From Nocardioides oleivorans (GTDB taxonomy: Bacteria; Actinomycetota; Actinomycetes; Propionibacteriales; Nocardioidaceae), in NCBI RefSeq assembly GCF_004137255.1, contig NZ_SDWT01000001.1, positions 2,170,001-2,234,000 of the forward strand: DNA of 64,000 nucleotides, given 5' to 3'. A program made the position numbers and the translations under genes. Shown here in pieces: positions 44,875-53,439 of the stretch; the first letter of the stretch is position 1, and every line of letters starts with the position of its first letter. The notes under the pieces were generated by a model that had not been told where the DNA came from, made no database searches, and saw only the letters and a list, made by a program, of their open reading frames with translations.

Positions 44875-45560
44875 CGGGCCACCCGCACCTTTCGCTCGAC
44901 GAGGAGGGACGAGAAGGAGATGACCTCCACCACGACGACGTAGCCGATCGCGAAGGCGAGGAAGATCCCGATCCGCTGGTCCGCGTTGCCGTTGGTGAGC
45001 CCGCGCATGGTCGCGGTCGCCTCGGCGATGCCGAAGGCGGCAGCGATCGAGGTGTTCTTGAGCAGCGCGATCTGCACGCTGGTCATCGGCGGGATGATGG
45101 CGCGAGACGCCTGGGGGAGGACGATCAGCCGCATGGACTGCGAGAAGGTGAGCCCGATCGCGCGGCCGGCCTCGGCCTGGCCGATCGGCACGGCGTTGAC
45201 GCCTGATCGCATCGCCTCGCACACGAACGCCGAGGTGTAGAGGGTCAGCGCGATGGTCGCGCGGACGAAGAAGGCGGAGATGTTGTAGCCGCCGATCTCC
45301 ACGTCCTCGACGAACTTGAAGTTGTAGCCCAGCTTCGGCATCGCGATCGCCATGAATATGAAGATCATGAGCAGCGGCGTGTTGCGGAACAGGGTGACGT
45401 AGACCGCCGCGGCCTTGTTGAGGACCGAGACGGGACCGACGCGGAGCACTGCCAGGACGGTGCCCCAGACGAGCGACGCGACGCCGGAGACCACGAACAG
45501 TCCGATCGTCAGGCCGAAGGCCTTCAGGTAGTCGTCGAAGTTCGAGAACACCGCTTCCAT
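44871..45560 (-). CDS. gluC: Glutamate ABC transporter permease GluC
   Basis: A 229-residue amino-acid permease of the HisM/GlnP type with about five helices. FRNTPLLMIFIFMAI and the loop GQAEAGRAIGLTFSQSMRLI are the hallmarks. Partner of GluD. A strong hairpin separates it from gluB upstream, which should lower its expression relative to the binding protein. Confidence 0.9.
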   Translation of the reverse strand: MEAVFSNFDDYLKAFGLTIGLFVVSGVASLVWGTVLAVLRVGPVSVLNKAAAVYVTLFRNTPLLMIFIFMAIAMPKLGYNFKFVEDVEIGGYNISAFFVRATIALTLYTSAFVCEAMRSGVNAVPIGQAEAGRAIGLTFSQSMRLIVLPQASRAIIPPMTSVQIALLKNTSIAAAFGIAEATATMRGLTNGNADQRIGIFLAFAIGYVVVVEVISFSSLLVERKVRVAR

Positions 45561-45580
45561 GCGGCGGGCTCCTCTCTGCC

Positions 45581-45612
45581 GGACGCCGGCGGGCCTCGGC
45601 CCGCCGGCGTCC
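45581..45612 (-). terminator. Intercistronic hairpin between gluB and gluC
   Basis: GGACGCCGGCGGGC (45581-45594) pairs perfectly with GCCCGCCGGCGTCC (45599-45612) across a CTCG loop: 14 GC-rich pairs. It probably attenuates transcription or protects the gluB 3' end, giving more binding protein than permease, a common pattern in such operons. Confidence 0.75.
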
Positions 45613-45641
45613 TATCAGGATGGATCAGATGTCGTCGTGCG

Positions 45642-46532
45642 TCAGGCGGCCGGGCACTCGTCCATCGCCGGCGGCTCGGGGGTGTCCACACCGGACTGGC
45701 CGAGCGTGGCCTCGAAGGCTGCGTCCCAGTCACCGTCCTCCTCGGCGGTGGTGAGGGTGTCGACTATCCACTGGCACATCTCCGGGCGGTCGAGGCTGTA
45801 GCCCACGCCGTAGCGCTCCTCGGAGAACGGGTCCACGACGACCTTGAGCTCGTCGGGGTTCTCCGCGGCGTAGCCGAGCAGGATCGCGCCGTCGGTGGTC
45901 ATCGCGTCGACGGTGCCGCTGAGCACCTGGTCGACGCACTCGGAGTAGGTGTCGAAGCCGCGGGGCTTCGCACCCTCGGCCTGGATGTTGTCGAGCGAGG
46001 TCGAGCCCGTGACCGAGCAGACCTCCTTGCCCTTGACGTCCTCGAGGCTGTCGATGTCGCTGTCCGCGGCGACCAGGAGCTGCTGGCCGGTGACGTAGTA
46101 GGGGCCGGCCTGGCCGACGACCGCGCGACGCTCGTCGGTGATGGAGTACGACGCGATGACGAGGTCGACCTCGCCCTCCTGGAGGAAGGGCTCACGGTTG
46201 TCGGAGATGGTCTCCTTCCACGTGATGTCGTCGGCCGCGATGCCGAGCGACGCCGCGAGGATCTCGCCGATCTGCGGGTCGAAGCCCACGGGCGCGTCGT
46301 CGGTGGCGCCCTTGAAGCCGATGCCCGGCTGGTCGTACTTCACGCCGATCGTGATCGAGCCCGCGTCGGCGAGCTCCTTCATGGCGGTGCCGTCGTCGAA
46401 GCTGTCGGCTGCGCCCTCGGCCACGTCGACGTCGGCGCCCTCGCTGTCGTCGCCTCCGGCGTCGCCGCAGGCGGCGAGCGACAGGGCCAATCCCGCCGTG
46501 GCGATGATCGCCTTGGTCCTGGTGAATCTCAT
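45642..46532 (-). CDS. gluB: Glutamate-binding lipoprotein GluB
   Basis: A 296-residue substrate-binding lipoprotein. The signal peptide ends SLAAC (Cys 22), followed by an Asp/Gly-rich tether. The mature part has the family-3 solute-binding fold ([54 protein letters not shown]). It captures glutamate outside the membrane. The ATG at 46532 follows AAGGAGAGCAAGG. The terminal [10 protein letters not shown] segment is typical for GluB relatives. Confidence 0.92.
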   Translation of the reverse strand: MRFTRTKAIIATAGLALSLAACGDAGGDDSEGADVDVAEGAADSFDDGTAMKELADAGSITIGVKYDQPGIGFKGATDDAPVGFDPQIGEILAASLGIAADDITWKETISDNREPFLQEGEVDLVIASYSITDERRAVVGQAGPYYVTGQQLLVAADSDIDSLEDVKGKEVCSVTGSTSLDNIQAEGAKPRGFDTYSECVDQVLSGTVDAMTTDGAILLGYAAENPDELKVVVDPFSEERYGVGYSLDRPEMCQWIVDTLTTAEEDGDWDAAFEATLGQSGVDTPEPPAMDECPAA

Positions 46533-46550
46533 CCTTGCTCTCCTTCGGTT

Positions 46551-46567
46551 GGCGGCCCGAGGCCGTC
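46551..46567 (-). terminator. Hairpin between gluA and gluB
   Basis: GGCGGCC (46551-46557) pairs with GGCCGTC (46561-46567, one G-U pair) over a 3-nt loop in the 82-bp gluA-gluB gap. It could be a processing or attenuation site; evidence is modest. Confidence 0.4.
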
Positions 46568-46614
46568 TGGGGTTTCTGGGGATGGGGTGGTGCGGTGTTC
46601 CCGAGACAGGGGGC

Positions 46615-47391
<777 letters not shown>

Positions 47392-47397
47392 AGGGGG

Positions 47398-47403
47398 AAC
47401 CTA
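47398..47403 (-). promoter_or_regulatory. Putative leaderless -10 hexamer of gluA
   Basis: On the minus strand TAGGTT ends 6 nt before the gluA ATG, the position expected for the -10 of a leaderless actinobacterial transcript. No good -35 is present, which fits an activator-dependent promoter. Confidence 0.55.
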
Positions 47404-47449
47404 TCGGCAGGTCACCCCGAAGGGCCATTGAGCATGGTCACAACGGGCT

Positions 47450-47465
47450 GTTACAAAGTGGTGAC
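47450..47465 (-). promoter_or_regulatory. Candidate GlnR box upstream of gluABCD
   Basis: On the minus strand GTCAC-CACTTT-GTAAC matches the GlnR pattern gTnAC-N6-GnAAC (two half-sites 6 nt apart). It is centred about 66 nt before the predicted gluA transcription start, a usual activator position, and overlaps the end of the upstream gene. Binding is not shown. Confidence 0.5.
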
Positions 47466-47948
47466 GATTCCGGCGTCGGGATCCCAGTGGCGCACCGCGG
47501 AGAGGGTCAGTGAGACGTCCTCGCGGGCGATGGCCGACATCGCGCGGGCCACGTCCGAGCGGTCCAGCCGACGCGCCAGGGTGATGTGCGGGAGCCAGCC
47601 GAGGTGCTCCACCGAGGGCATCGTGGCGCGCACGTCGAGCACGGCGCGGGTGAGCGCGTCGGGCACGGTGACGAGCCGGACGAGGGTGACCCGCTCACCG
47701 CCCAGCAGCGCGATCCCGGACGTACGCACTCCTGCCGGCACGTGCTCGGCGAGCAGGTCGGCGGCGCGCCGGCGCACGGCGTCACCGATCACCGGGGTCG
47801 ATGCGAGCGTGAGGTGCGGGCTGTTGGTGGCGCCGCGGTGGTCGAGCTGGGACGGCAGGCCTGCGTCGCGCAGCGCCTGCCAGTCACGGCGTACGACGTC
47901 GCAGCCGGCCTCGTCGGGGACCAGCTCCAGCGCGTGCAGACGGGGCAT
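47451..47948 (-). CDS. 2'-5' RNA ligase / phosphodiesterase family protein
   Basis: A 165-residue 2H phosphoesterase. The two catalytic HxTx motifs are visible: PHLTLAS near residue 43 and PHITLAR near 122. It opens MPRLHALELVPDEAGCDVVR. Such proteins join or cleave 2'-5' or cyclic-phosphate RNA ends. The ATG at 47948 is the family start; a far longer reading from 49241 is a shadow of the glucanase gene. It lies directly before gluA, whose promoter overlaps its 3' end. Confidence 0.88.
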   Translation of the reverse strand: MPRLHALELVPDEAGCDVVRRDWQALRDAGLPSQLDHRGATNSPHLTLASTPVIGDAVRRRAADLLAEHVPAGVRTSGIALLGGERVTLVRLVTVPDALTRAVLDVRATMPSVEHLGWLPHITLARRLDRSDVARAMSAIAREDVSLTLSAVRHWDPDAGIVTTL

Positions 47949-48004
47949 GCCCGCGAGCCTAGGCGTGGGGAGGAGGGCCCGGCTGGCGGTCGTGCGCTGG
48001 GCGG

Positions 48005-49252
48005 TCACGAGCGGGCGACCTTGCGGCCCAGGGTGACCTTGGACGAGGCGCGGGAGGTGGCGTCGAAGACCCGCACCCAGTCGACCTGCGCGGTCTCGCC
48101 GAAGTTGTCCGCGGAGAGGTTCTTGAGCTCGTAGTCCGAGGTGAGGTTCGAGAAGACGAGGTACTGGGGGACCTGCGAGACGGCCTTCGACTCGCGGTAG
48201 TACTCGCGGCCGTCGACGCGGAAGATGTACTCGCGGGGAGTCCACTCGACGGAGAAGACGTGGAACTCGTCCCACCAGTCCTTGCCGGAGGTCAGCGCGC
48301 GGCGTGCGGTGGGGAAGTAGTCGCCGAGGCTGACCTTGCTCCAGTTGGCCTCGTAGTAGTGGACGTGCGAGCCGATGGTCTCGGTGCCCCGGCCGTTCTC
48401 GCCGAAGAACTCCATCACGTCGATCTCGGTGCCGCCGGCGGGCTGGCCGTCGACGTACTCCGTGCCCTGGGGCAGCAGCCAGAAGCCGGAGTGCATGCCC
48501 TTGGCGCGCTGGGGCTTCATGCGGGCGGCGACGATGCCGTGGCGGAAGGAGCGGGTGTACTCCGTGGCGACCTGGCTGTTGATCATGTACGTGCTCTGGC
48601 CGGGGACGCCCTTGTTGACGTAGTCGCAGGTCTGGCCGGCGTACTGCGGGTCGGCCGCGACGCCGAGGTGGAGGACGCCGTCCTGGACGCGGCGGGCGGC
48701 GGGGTCGGTGCGGGCGCAGGTGCGGGGGGCGTAGACGCTCTCGTGCTCGCGCTTCTGGTCGTTCCAGACGGCGGGGTCGAGGCCGGCGCCGGAGAAGGTG
48801 TCCTCGAACTCCGGGGCCCAGCGCTCGGTGGTCACGGTGCCGGTGACCCACATGCGGCCGTCGGAGGTGGTGTAGGCGCGGTAGGTGCCGCGGCGCGGCG
48901 CGAAGGCCGCGGAGCCCCAGGCGTCCTCGGTCGCGGTGGCGTACGGCTTCCAGCCCTTGGCGGTCTTCCGCTCGAGCGTGACCTTCTGGCCGGGGCTGGC
49001 CGGGGTGAAGGTGGCGAGGATGCTGCCGGTGTTCTGCGGGGCGGCGGCGGAGGCGCCGGGCTGCACGATCGGCGGGAGCGAGGCGAGCGTGCCCTTGACG
49101 GCGATCTGGCGACCCTTGTGACCGGGCTTCGCGGAAGCGTGGGCGCTGGAGGAGAACATGCTGAGCAACAGCACGGTAACAACCAGCCCGATCAAGGTGG
49201 AGACCGCGATCCGTGCGGTGTTGTGACGGTCCACTGCGCATCCGTGCGTCAT
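48005..49252 (-). CDS. Secreted glycoside hydrolase family 16 beta-glucanase
   Basis: A 415-residue secreted enzyme. The signal peptide (residues about 14-40, ending AHASA) precedes a linker or Ig-like region (about 45-130) and the GH16 catalytic domain (about 145-400), with the catalytic motif EIDVMEFFGE (the two Glu residues of E-x-D-x-x-E) and a WHxY-like FHVFSVEWTPREYIFRVDGR strand. It probably cuts beta-1,3/1,4-glucans outside the cell. The ATG at 49252 has GGGAG 6 nt upstream. It has its own divergent promoter region. Confidence 0.92.
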   Translation of the reverse strand: MTHGCAVDRHNTARIAVSTLIGLVVTVLLLSMFSSSAHASAKPGHKGRQIAVKGTLASLPPIVQPGASAAAPQNTGSILATFTPASPGQKVTLERKTAKGWKPYATATEDAWGSAAFAPRRGTYRAYTTSDGRMWVTGTVTTERWAPEFEDTFSGAGLDPAVWNDQKREHESVYAPRTCARTDPAARRVQDGVLHLGVAADPQYAGQTCDYVNKGVPGQSTYMINSQVATEYTRSFRHGIVAARMKPQRAKGMHSGFWLLPQGTEYVDGQPAGGTEIDVMEFFGENGRGTETIGSHVHYYEANWSKVSLGDYFPTARRALTSGKDWWDEFHVFSVEWTPREYIFRVDGREYYRESKAVSQVPQYLVFSNLTSDYELKNLSADNFGETAQVDWVRVFDATSRASSKVTLGRKVARS

Positions 49253-49451
49253 GGCTTCTCCCGGGTCTGACGGGGTTTCAGCGAGCTCAGGCCCCGGATC
49301 CTGAAGTTCTCGTTGTTACCGGTTTGTGGATCAACAAGAGGATCTTGAGGGGTTGCTGTGTCAAAAGGCCCGCGAGTCTGTTCCTAACTACTCGAATGGA
49401 CTACGTAACAACCCTTATGGACTAGACCGCCATGGTCCGACCGGGGTCTCT

Positions 49452-49474
49452 CGGACCACGGAATCCGTGGTCCG
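49452..49474. repeat. 10-bp hairpin upstream of miaB
   Basis: CGGACCACGG (49452-49461) pairs perfectly with CCGTGGTCCG (49465-49474) over AAT. A direct repeat GGTCCGACC(C)GG flanks it. It lies in the 277-bp gap between the glucanase and miaB and could be an operator or terminator. The rest of this gap (49253-49451) is AT-richer and should hold the glucanase promoter. Confidence 0.6.
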
Positions 49475-49529
49475 ACCCGGTCAACTCGATTCCCGCGGCC
49501 TCGCGCGAGCGCCGTACGCTGGGTGCGCC

Positions 49530-51044
49530 ATGACCTCCACCGCCGAAACCGCTGCCGTGACCGATGCGCGCACCTACGAGGTGAAGACGCACGGCTGCCA
49601 GATGAACGTGCACGACTCCGAGCGGCTCAGCGGTCTGCTGGAGGAGGCCGGCTACGTCCGCGCCGGCTCCGCCGAGCAGGCCGACGTCGTCGTCTTCAAC
49701 ACCTGCGCGGTCCGCGAGAACGCCGACAACAAGCTCTACGGCAACCTGGGCCAGCTGGCCTCGGTCAAGGCCGTCACCCCGGGCATGCAGATCGCCGTCG
49801 GCGGCTGCCTGGCGCAGAAGGACCGCGACACGATCACGACGCGGGCGCCGTGGGTCGACGTCGTCTTCGGCACCCACAACATCGGCTCGCTGCCGGTGCT
49901 CCTGGAGCGCGCACGGGTGCAGGAGGAGGCCCAGGTCGAGATCCTGGAGTCCCTCTCGGTCTTCCCCTCGACGCTGCCGACCAAGCGGGAGTCGGCGTAC
50001 GCCGCCTGGGTGTCGGTGTCGGTCGGGTGCAACAACACGTGCACCTTCTGCATCGTCCCCGCGCTGCGGGGCAAGGAGAAGGACCGCCGGCCGGGCGAGA
50101 TCCTCGCCGAGGTCGAGGCCCTCGTCGCCGAGGGCGTCACCGAGGTGACCCTGCTGGGGCAGAACGTCAACGCCTACGGCGTGGAGTTCGGCGACCGCCA
50201 GGCGTTCTCCAAGCTGCTGCGCGCGTGCGGCGCGATCGAGGGCCTCGAGCGGGTCCGGTTCACCTCACCCCACCCGGCCGAGTTCACCGACGACGTCATC
50301 GAGGCGATGGCCGAGACGCCCAACGTGATGCCGTCTCTGCACATGCCCCTGCAGTCGGGGTCCGACAAGGTGCTGCGCGACATGCGCCGCTCCTACCGCC
50401 AGTCGAAGTACCTCGGGATCATCGAGCGCGTGCGCGCCGCGATCCCCGACGCCGCGATCACCACCGACATCATCGTCGGCTTCCCGGGCGAGACCGAGGA
50501 GGACTTCCAGGCCACGCTCGACGTCGTCCGGGCCGCCCGCTTCTCCTCGGCCTTCACCTTCCAGTACTCCAAGCGCCCCGGGACGCCGGCCGCCGTGCTC
50601 GACGACCAGATCTCCCCGGAGGTCGTGAAGGACCGCTACCTGCGGCTCGCCGAGGTCGTCGACGAGATCGCCTGGGCGGAGAACAAGACCCTGGTGGGCC
50701 GGACCGTCGAGCTGATGGTCGCCGAGGGCCAGGGCCGCAAGGACACCGAGACCCACCGCCTGTCGGGCCGCGCGCCCGACAACCGGCTCGTCCACTTCGC
50801 CGCCGACTTCTCCGCCGTGTCCGCCGACTCGGTGCGTCCCGGCGACATGGTGACCGTCGAGATCACCTACGCCGCGCCCCACCACCTCGTCGCCGACGGC
50901 GCGATCCAGTCCGTACGCCGCACCCGCGCCGGCGACGCCTGGGAGCGGCGTACGTCCTCGCCCCCCGCCGCCTCGTCCGTCGGCCTCGGCATGCCCTCGG
51001 TCGGCGTACCGGCTCCGCTCCCGCCCGCGCCTGCCTGCGGCTGA
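49530..51044 (+). CDS. miaB: tRNA-2-methylthio-N6-dimethylallyladenosine synthase MiaB
   Basis: A radical-SAM methylthiotransferase that converts i6A37 of tRNA to ms2i6A37. The 504-residue protein has the UPF0004 domain with Cys in GCQMN, FNTCAVR and GGCLAQ, the radical-SAM cluster at Cys167, Cys171 and Cys174 (GCNNTCTFC), and a C-terminal TRAM domain (near 430-475). A Pro/Ser-rich tail of about 30 residues extends past TRAM. The ATG at 49530 is preceded by TACGCT (leaderless-like). It acts one step after MiaA, encoded 2.4 kb downstream. Confidence 0.95.
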   Translation: MTSTAETAAVTDARTYEVKTHGCQMNVHDSERLSGLLEEAGYVRAGSAEQADVVVFNTCAVRENADNKLYGNLGQLASVKAVTPGMQIAVGGCLAQKDRDTITTRAPWVDVVFGTHNIGSLPVLLERARVQEEAQVEILESLSVFPSTLPTKRESAYAAWVSVSVGCNNTCTFCIVPALRGKEKDRRPGEILAEVEALVAEGVTEVTLLGQNVNAYGVEFGDRQAFSKLLRACGAIEGLERVRFTSPHPAEFTDDVIEAMAETPNVMPSLHMPLQSGSDKVLRDMRRSYRQSKYLGIIERVRAAIPDAAITTDIIVGFPGETEEDFQATLDVVRAARFSSAFTFQYSKRPGTPAAVLDDQISPEVVKDRYLRLAEVVDEIAWAENKTLVGRTVELMVAEGQGRKDTETHRLSGRAPDNRLVHFAADFSAVSADSVRPGDMVTVEITYAAPHHLVADGAIQSVRRTRAGDAWERRTSSPPAASSVGLGMPSVGVPAPLPPAPACG

Positions 51045-51107
51045 GCGCGTCCTCGGGCTGGGGTCCTCTGCGCCTCTGCGTTCCCCGCGCGGTCCTCGCC
51101 GCTCTGC

Positions 51108-51190
51108 GGGCGGTCACCGGATATCCGGTGACTCCTTCCCCTGTGCGGTCGTGGTGACGTGACATCCACGTCACCAGGACCGCGCTGGCC
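51108..51190 (+). repeat. Left 83-bp inverted-repeat arm
   Basis: Contains the perfect 20-bp palindrome at 51113-51132 and a hairpin at 51143-51185 (TGGTGACGTG pairing with CACGTCACCA around ACATC, extended by GTGCGGTC/GACCGCGC). It ends next to the stop of the minus-strand gene. Confidence 0.85.
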
Positions 51191-52153
51191 TCAACTGGCG
51201 AGCGGGAGGCCGTCGCGGCAGTCCGGGCAGGACCTCGCGCGACCGGTCCACCCCCGGGCCTCGAGGAGTACGCCGATCCGCGCCGCGGTCGCGCACGGGC
51301 GCTCGAACACCTGGCCCCACCCCACCCGGACGGTGTTGAGCCGGTCGACCGCAGCATCGAGGTCCCGTTCGAGGTCGGCGTCGCGCTGGGTGGCACCGTC
51401 GTGCCAGAGACGGCCGTCGAGCTCGACCAGCTGGTCGAAGTCGACGTAGGCCACGTCGCGGTAGAGCGGGCCGTTGGACGAGTCGCGGAGCTGGCGGCGC
51501 GCGACCGGGATGCCGTGCGGCGCCTCGACCCGGGTGAGGTAGCCGTGCTCGAGGACCGAGCACGTCCCGCGGTCGATGTCCCTCAGGACGCCGCGGAGGA
51601 AGTCGCGCCGCGGCAGGCGAGCGCGGTCGTCGAGGCGCTCACGGATGCGCGCCGCCGTCGTGCGGCGGGCCTGGATCGCATCGGCCAGGACGGAGATCGC
51701 AGCGAAGTCGTCGCGCGCCTTCGAGGAGAGATCGACCAGCGCCTCCTCGATCCGGACCCGCGGCGGACTGGCGTTCCACCTGACCTTCTCGTCCAGGCCG
51801 GACATCCGGTGCAGCCGGTATCCCCGGGGAAGCCGCACCCTGCGGTCTCGGTCGACCGCGACGTGGATCCTCGAGTCGTCACGGCCCGACCGTCCCGGAC
51901 CGTCCTCGGCGCGGATCGCGCTGTCGGCGGCGAGCGCCGCCGGCCAGGCGATGAGCACGCCGACCCACGCGCGTTGCAGCCACGTGCGCTCCCCGGTGTG
52001 GTCGACGAACACGCCGTCGTGGACCCGGACCAGCTCGCGCTTGCGCAGCAACCGTTCGAGGTCGTGTGGAGCGGCGCCGAGGTCGACCAGCTGCCGACGC
52101 GTGATGACGCCCGACTGGAGCCCCAGCAGGTCGTCGTACTCGAGTTCGGGCAT
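51191..52153 (-). CDS. AbiEi-like HTH plus DUF559/Vsr-like endonuclease-fold protein
   Basis: A 320-residue protein. Residues about 1-50 form an AbiEi-type N-terminal winged helix (DLLGLQSGVITRRQLVDLGA, then LVRVHDGVFVDH). The middle is less conserved. The C-terminal part (about 225-320) has a PD-(D/E)xK-type nuclease pattern: AYVDFDQLVELDGRLWHD, RDADLERDLDAA and VRVGWGQVFERPCA, as in DUF559/Vsr-like proteins, then a CPDC pair near the end. No partner toxin (AbiEii) is present. The ATG at 52153 is preferred; an in-frame start at 52180 is possible. It is bounded by inverted repeats and may be a mobile or defence cassette. Nuclease activity is inferred. Confidence 0.75.
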   Translation of the reverse strand: MPELEYDDLLGLQSGVITRRQLVDLGAAPHDLERLLRKRELVRVHDGVFVDHTGERTWLQRAWVGVLIAWPAALAADSAIRAEDGPGRSGRDDSRIHVAVDRDRRVRLPRGYRLHRMSGLDEKVRWNASPPRVRIEEALVDLSSKARDDFAAISVLADAIQARRTTAARIRERLDDRARLPRRDFLRGVLRDIDRGTCSVLEHGYLTRVEAPHGIPVARRQLRDSSNGPLYRDVAYVDFDQLVELDGRLWHDGATQRDADLERDLDAAVDRLNTVRVGWGQVFERPCATAARIGVLLEARGWTGRARSCPDCRDGLPLAS

Positions 52154-52216
52154 GCGGACGATCGTGCGACAGGGCGCCACCCGGCCGCCACGGGTACGGG
52201 CCGGGCTGTGGATGAC

Positions 52217-52299
52217 GGCCAGTGCGGTCGTCCTGACGTGGATGTCGCGTCACCAGGACCGCACTCCCGGAGCGGTCACCGGATATCCGGTGACCGCCC
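52217..52299 (-). repeat. Right 83-bp inverted-repeat arm
   Basis: The reverse complement matches the left arm in length and in 70 of 83 positions by my count. It holds a 26-bp perfect palindrome at 52272-52297 (core GTCACCGGATATCCGGTGAC) and the second hairpin at 52222-52264. The spacer between the two palindromes is the least conserved part. Confidence 0.85.
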
Positions 52300-52325
52300 T
52301 CACGCGGGAGCCGGGAAGCGAGACC

Positions 52326-52619
52326 TCAGGCCGGAGGCTCGGGCGACCCGTCCTCGGCCTCCTGGCCGGCGGAGGGGGAGTCGGTCGTGCCGGACTCCGC
52401 GTCGTCCTCGCCGGAGGGCTCCTGCGTCTTGTCGTCGGGCTCGGCCACCTCGTCGGGCAGCACCTCGTCGACGGCGGGGTTGTCGTCGGGGCTCAGGTCG
52501 CGCCCGAGGCCCTCGTCGGCGGTGTCGGAGTGCAGCGCGTCGGCGTCGACTCCGCCCGGGACGAGCTGGGGGTCCTCGGTGGACGGGGTGGGCATCGGGG
52601 GCAGGTGCTCGTCGCTCAT
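52326..52619 (-). CDS. Acidic low-complexity hypothetical protein
   Basis: A 97-residue, strongly acidic protein (MSDEHLPPMPTPSTEDPQLV start) rich in Asp, Glu, Pro and Ser, with no hydrophobic core, so probably disordered. The ATG at 52619 follows GATCGAGGG. An upstream in-frame GTG at 52655 adds a Gly-rich stretch. Similar acidic proteins occur in related actinobacteria, but the function is unknown. It may be co-transcribed with the NUDIX gene upstream on the same strand. Confidence 0.55.
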   Translation of the reverse strand: MSDEHLPPMPTPSTEDPQLVPGGVDADALHSDTADEGLGRDLSPDDNPAVDEVLPDEVAEPDDKTQEPSGEDDAESGTTDSPSAGQEAEDGSPEPPA

Positions 52620-52667
52620 CCCTCGATCCTGCCCTCCGGCGCCAGCCGAGACCACCCCCCGGGCGGG

Positions 52668-53126
52668 TCAGGCCGGGGGAGACCAGCCGAAGGTGAGGTA
52701 CGCCGTCCCCGACCCGAGCTGCGAGAGGGCGTACGCCTCGTGCGGGACCATCGGCGTCGGGAGCGACGACAGGGGGAACCACTCGATCGAGGCGCACTTC
52801 TGCGGCTCCATGATCCGCGGCTCGCCGCTCCACGAGCGCGCGGTGAAGAACCAGTCGACCCGCTCGTCGATCGCGTCGGCGTGCGCGGTGCGCTGCATCG
52901 TGAAGGCGAACTCGAGGTCGACGTCGCCCACGCCGAGCTCCTCGGCCGCCTCGCGGTGCGCAGCGTCGTACGCCGTCTCGCCCCGCTCGACGTGGCCGGC
53001 GGCTGCGGCCGCCCAGTGCCCGGACATGTACGGCGTGCCCTGGCGCAGCTGCAGCAGCACCTCGGTGTCGGGGCCCGAGCCCCGCAGCAGGTAGACGTAG
53101 GAAGCCGGGACGAGTGCGAAGCTCAC
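52668..53126 (-). CDS. NUDIX hydrolase
   Basis: A 152-residue NUDIX protein with a complete Nudix box: GHVERGETAYDAAHREAAEE then LGV (G-x5-E-x7-REUxEExGU). It hydrolyses nucleoside diphosphates linked to another moiety; the exact substrate is unknown. It resembles MutT/ADP-ribose-type housecleaning enzymes with a C-terminal WFPLSSLPTPMVPHE segment. It starts with MSFALVPASYVYLL. It lies between two small genes on the same strand. Confidence 0.92.
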   Translation of the reverse strand: MSFALVPASYVYLLRGSGPDTEVLLQLRQGTPYMSGHWAAAAAGHVERGETAYDAAHREAAEELGVGDVDLEFAFTMQRTAHADAIDERVDWFFTARSWSGEPRIMEPQKCASIEWFPLSSLPTPMVPHEAYALSQLGSGTAYLTFGWSPPA

Positions 53127-53144
53127 CCGACCGACTCTATGAAC

Positions 53145-53366
53145 TCAGGGAGCCGGGGTGGCCGGCGGGATGTCGTCGTCCTTGCCGTCCAGCTTGTCGA
53201 GCGCGTCGCGCGCCTTGCCGGTGGCCTGGTCGATCTTGTCGGCGTGCTTGCCGCCGGTCTTCTCGTTGGCGAACGCGCCGGCCTTGTCGATGCCGTCGGC
53301 GATCGTGTCGCCGTGGTCGTCGACCGCCTTGGTGAGCTTGTCCTTGGCCTTGTCCAGGAACGACAT
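53145..53366 (-). CDS. MT0933-like antitoxin family protein
   Basis: A 73-residue, charged helical protein starting MSFLDKAKDKLTKAVDDHGD and continuing DKAGAFANEKTGGKHADKID, the pattern of the MT0933/Rv0909-like antitoxin family. In Mycobacterium Rv0909 pairs with toxin Rv0910; no toxin gene is adjacent here. It may be an orphan stress protein. The ATG at 53366 has GAGGAGGCAG upstream. Confidence 0.8.
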   Translation of the reverse strand: MSFLDKAKDKLTKAVDDHGDTIADGIDKAGAFANEKTGGKHADKIDQATGKARDALDKLDGKDDDIPPATPAP

Positions 53367-53439
53367 GTGCTGCCTCCTCGAGGGATGCCGGTCCGCCCCC
53401 GCGGGACGGTGACTCCGACGACCAAAATCCTATCCAGAC

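Larger units (their letters stand above)
51108..52299. mobile_element. One-gene cassette bounded by 83-bp inverted repeats (candidate element)
   Basis: The arms 51108-51190 and 52217-52299 are exactly 83 bp each and, aligned in opposite orientation without gaps, agree at 70 positions by my count. Each arm starts GGGCGGTCACCGG, contains the 20-bp palindrome GTCACCGGATATCCGGTGAC and a second hairpin around GACATCCACGTCA, and ends CTGGCC. One gene fills the space between them, its stop codon touching the left arm. No flanking target duplication is visible. A mobile element is plausible but unproven; a pair of species-specific intergenic palindromes is the alternative. Confidence 0.55.

Noticed and set aside
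51191..52153. Complete AbiE toxin-antitoxin system
   Set aside because: Only the AbiEi-type N-terminal helix is present, fused to a nuclease-like domain; no AbiEii nucleotidyltransferase gene is nearby.
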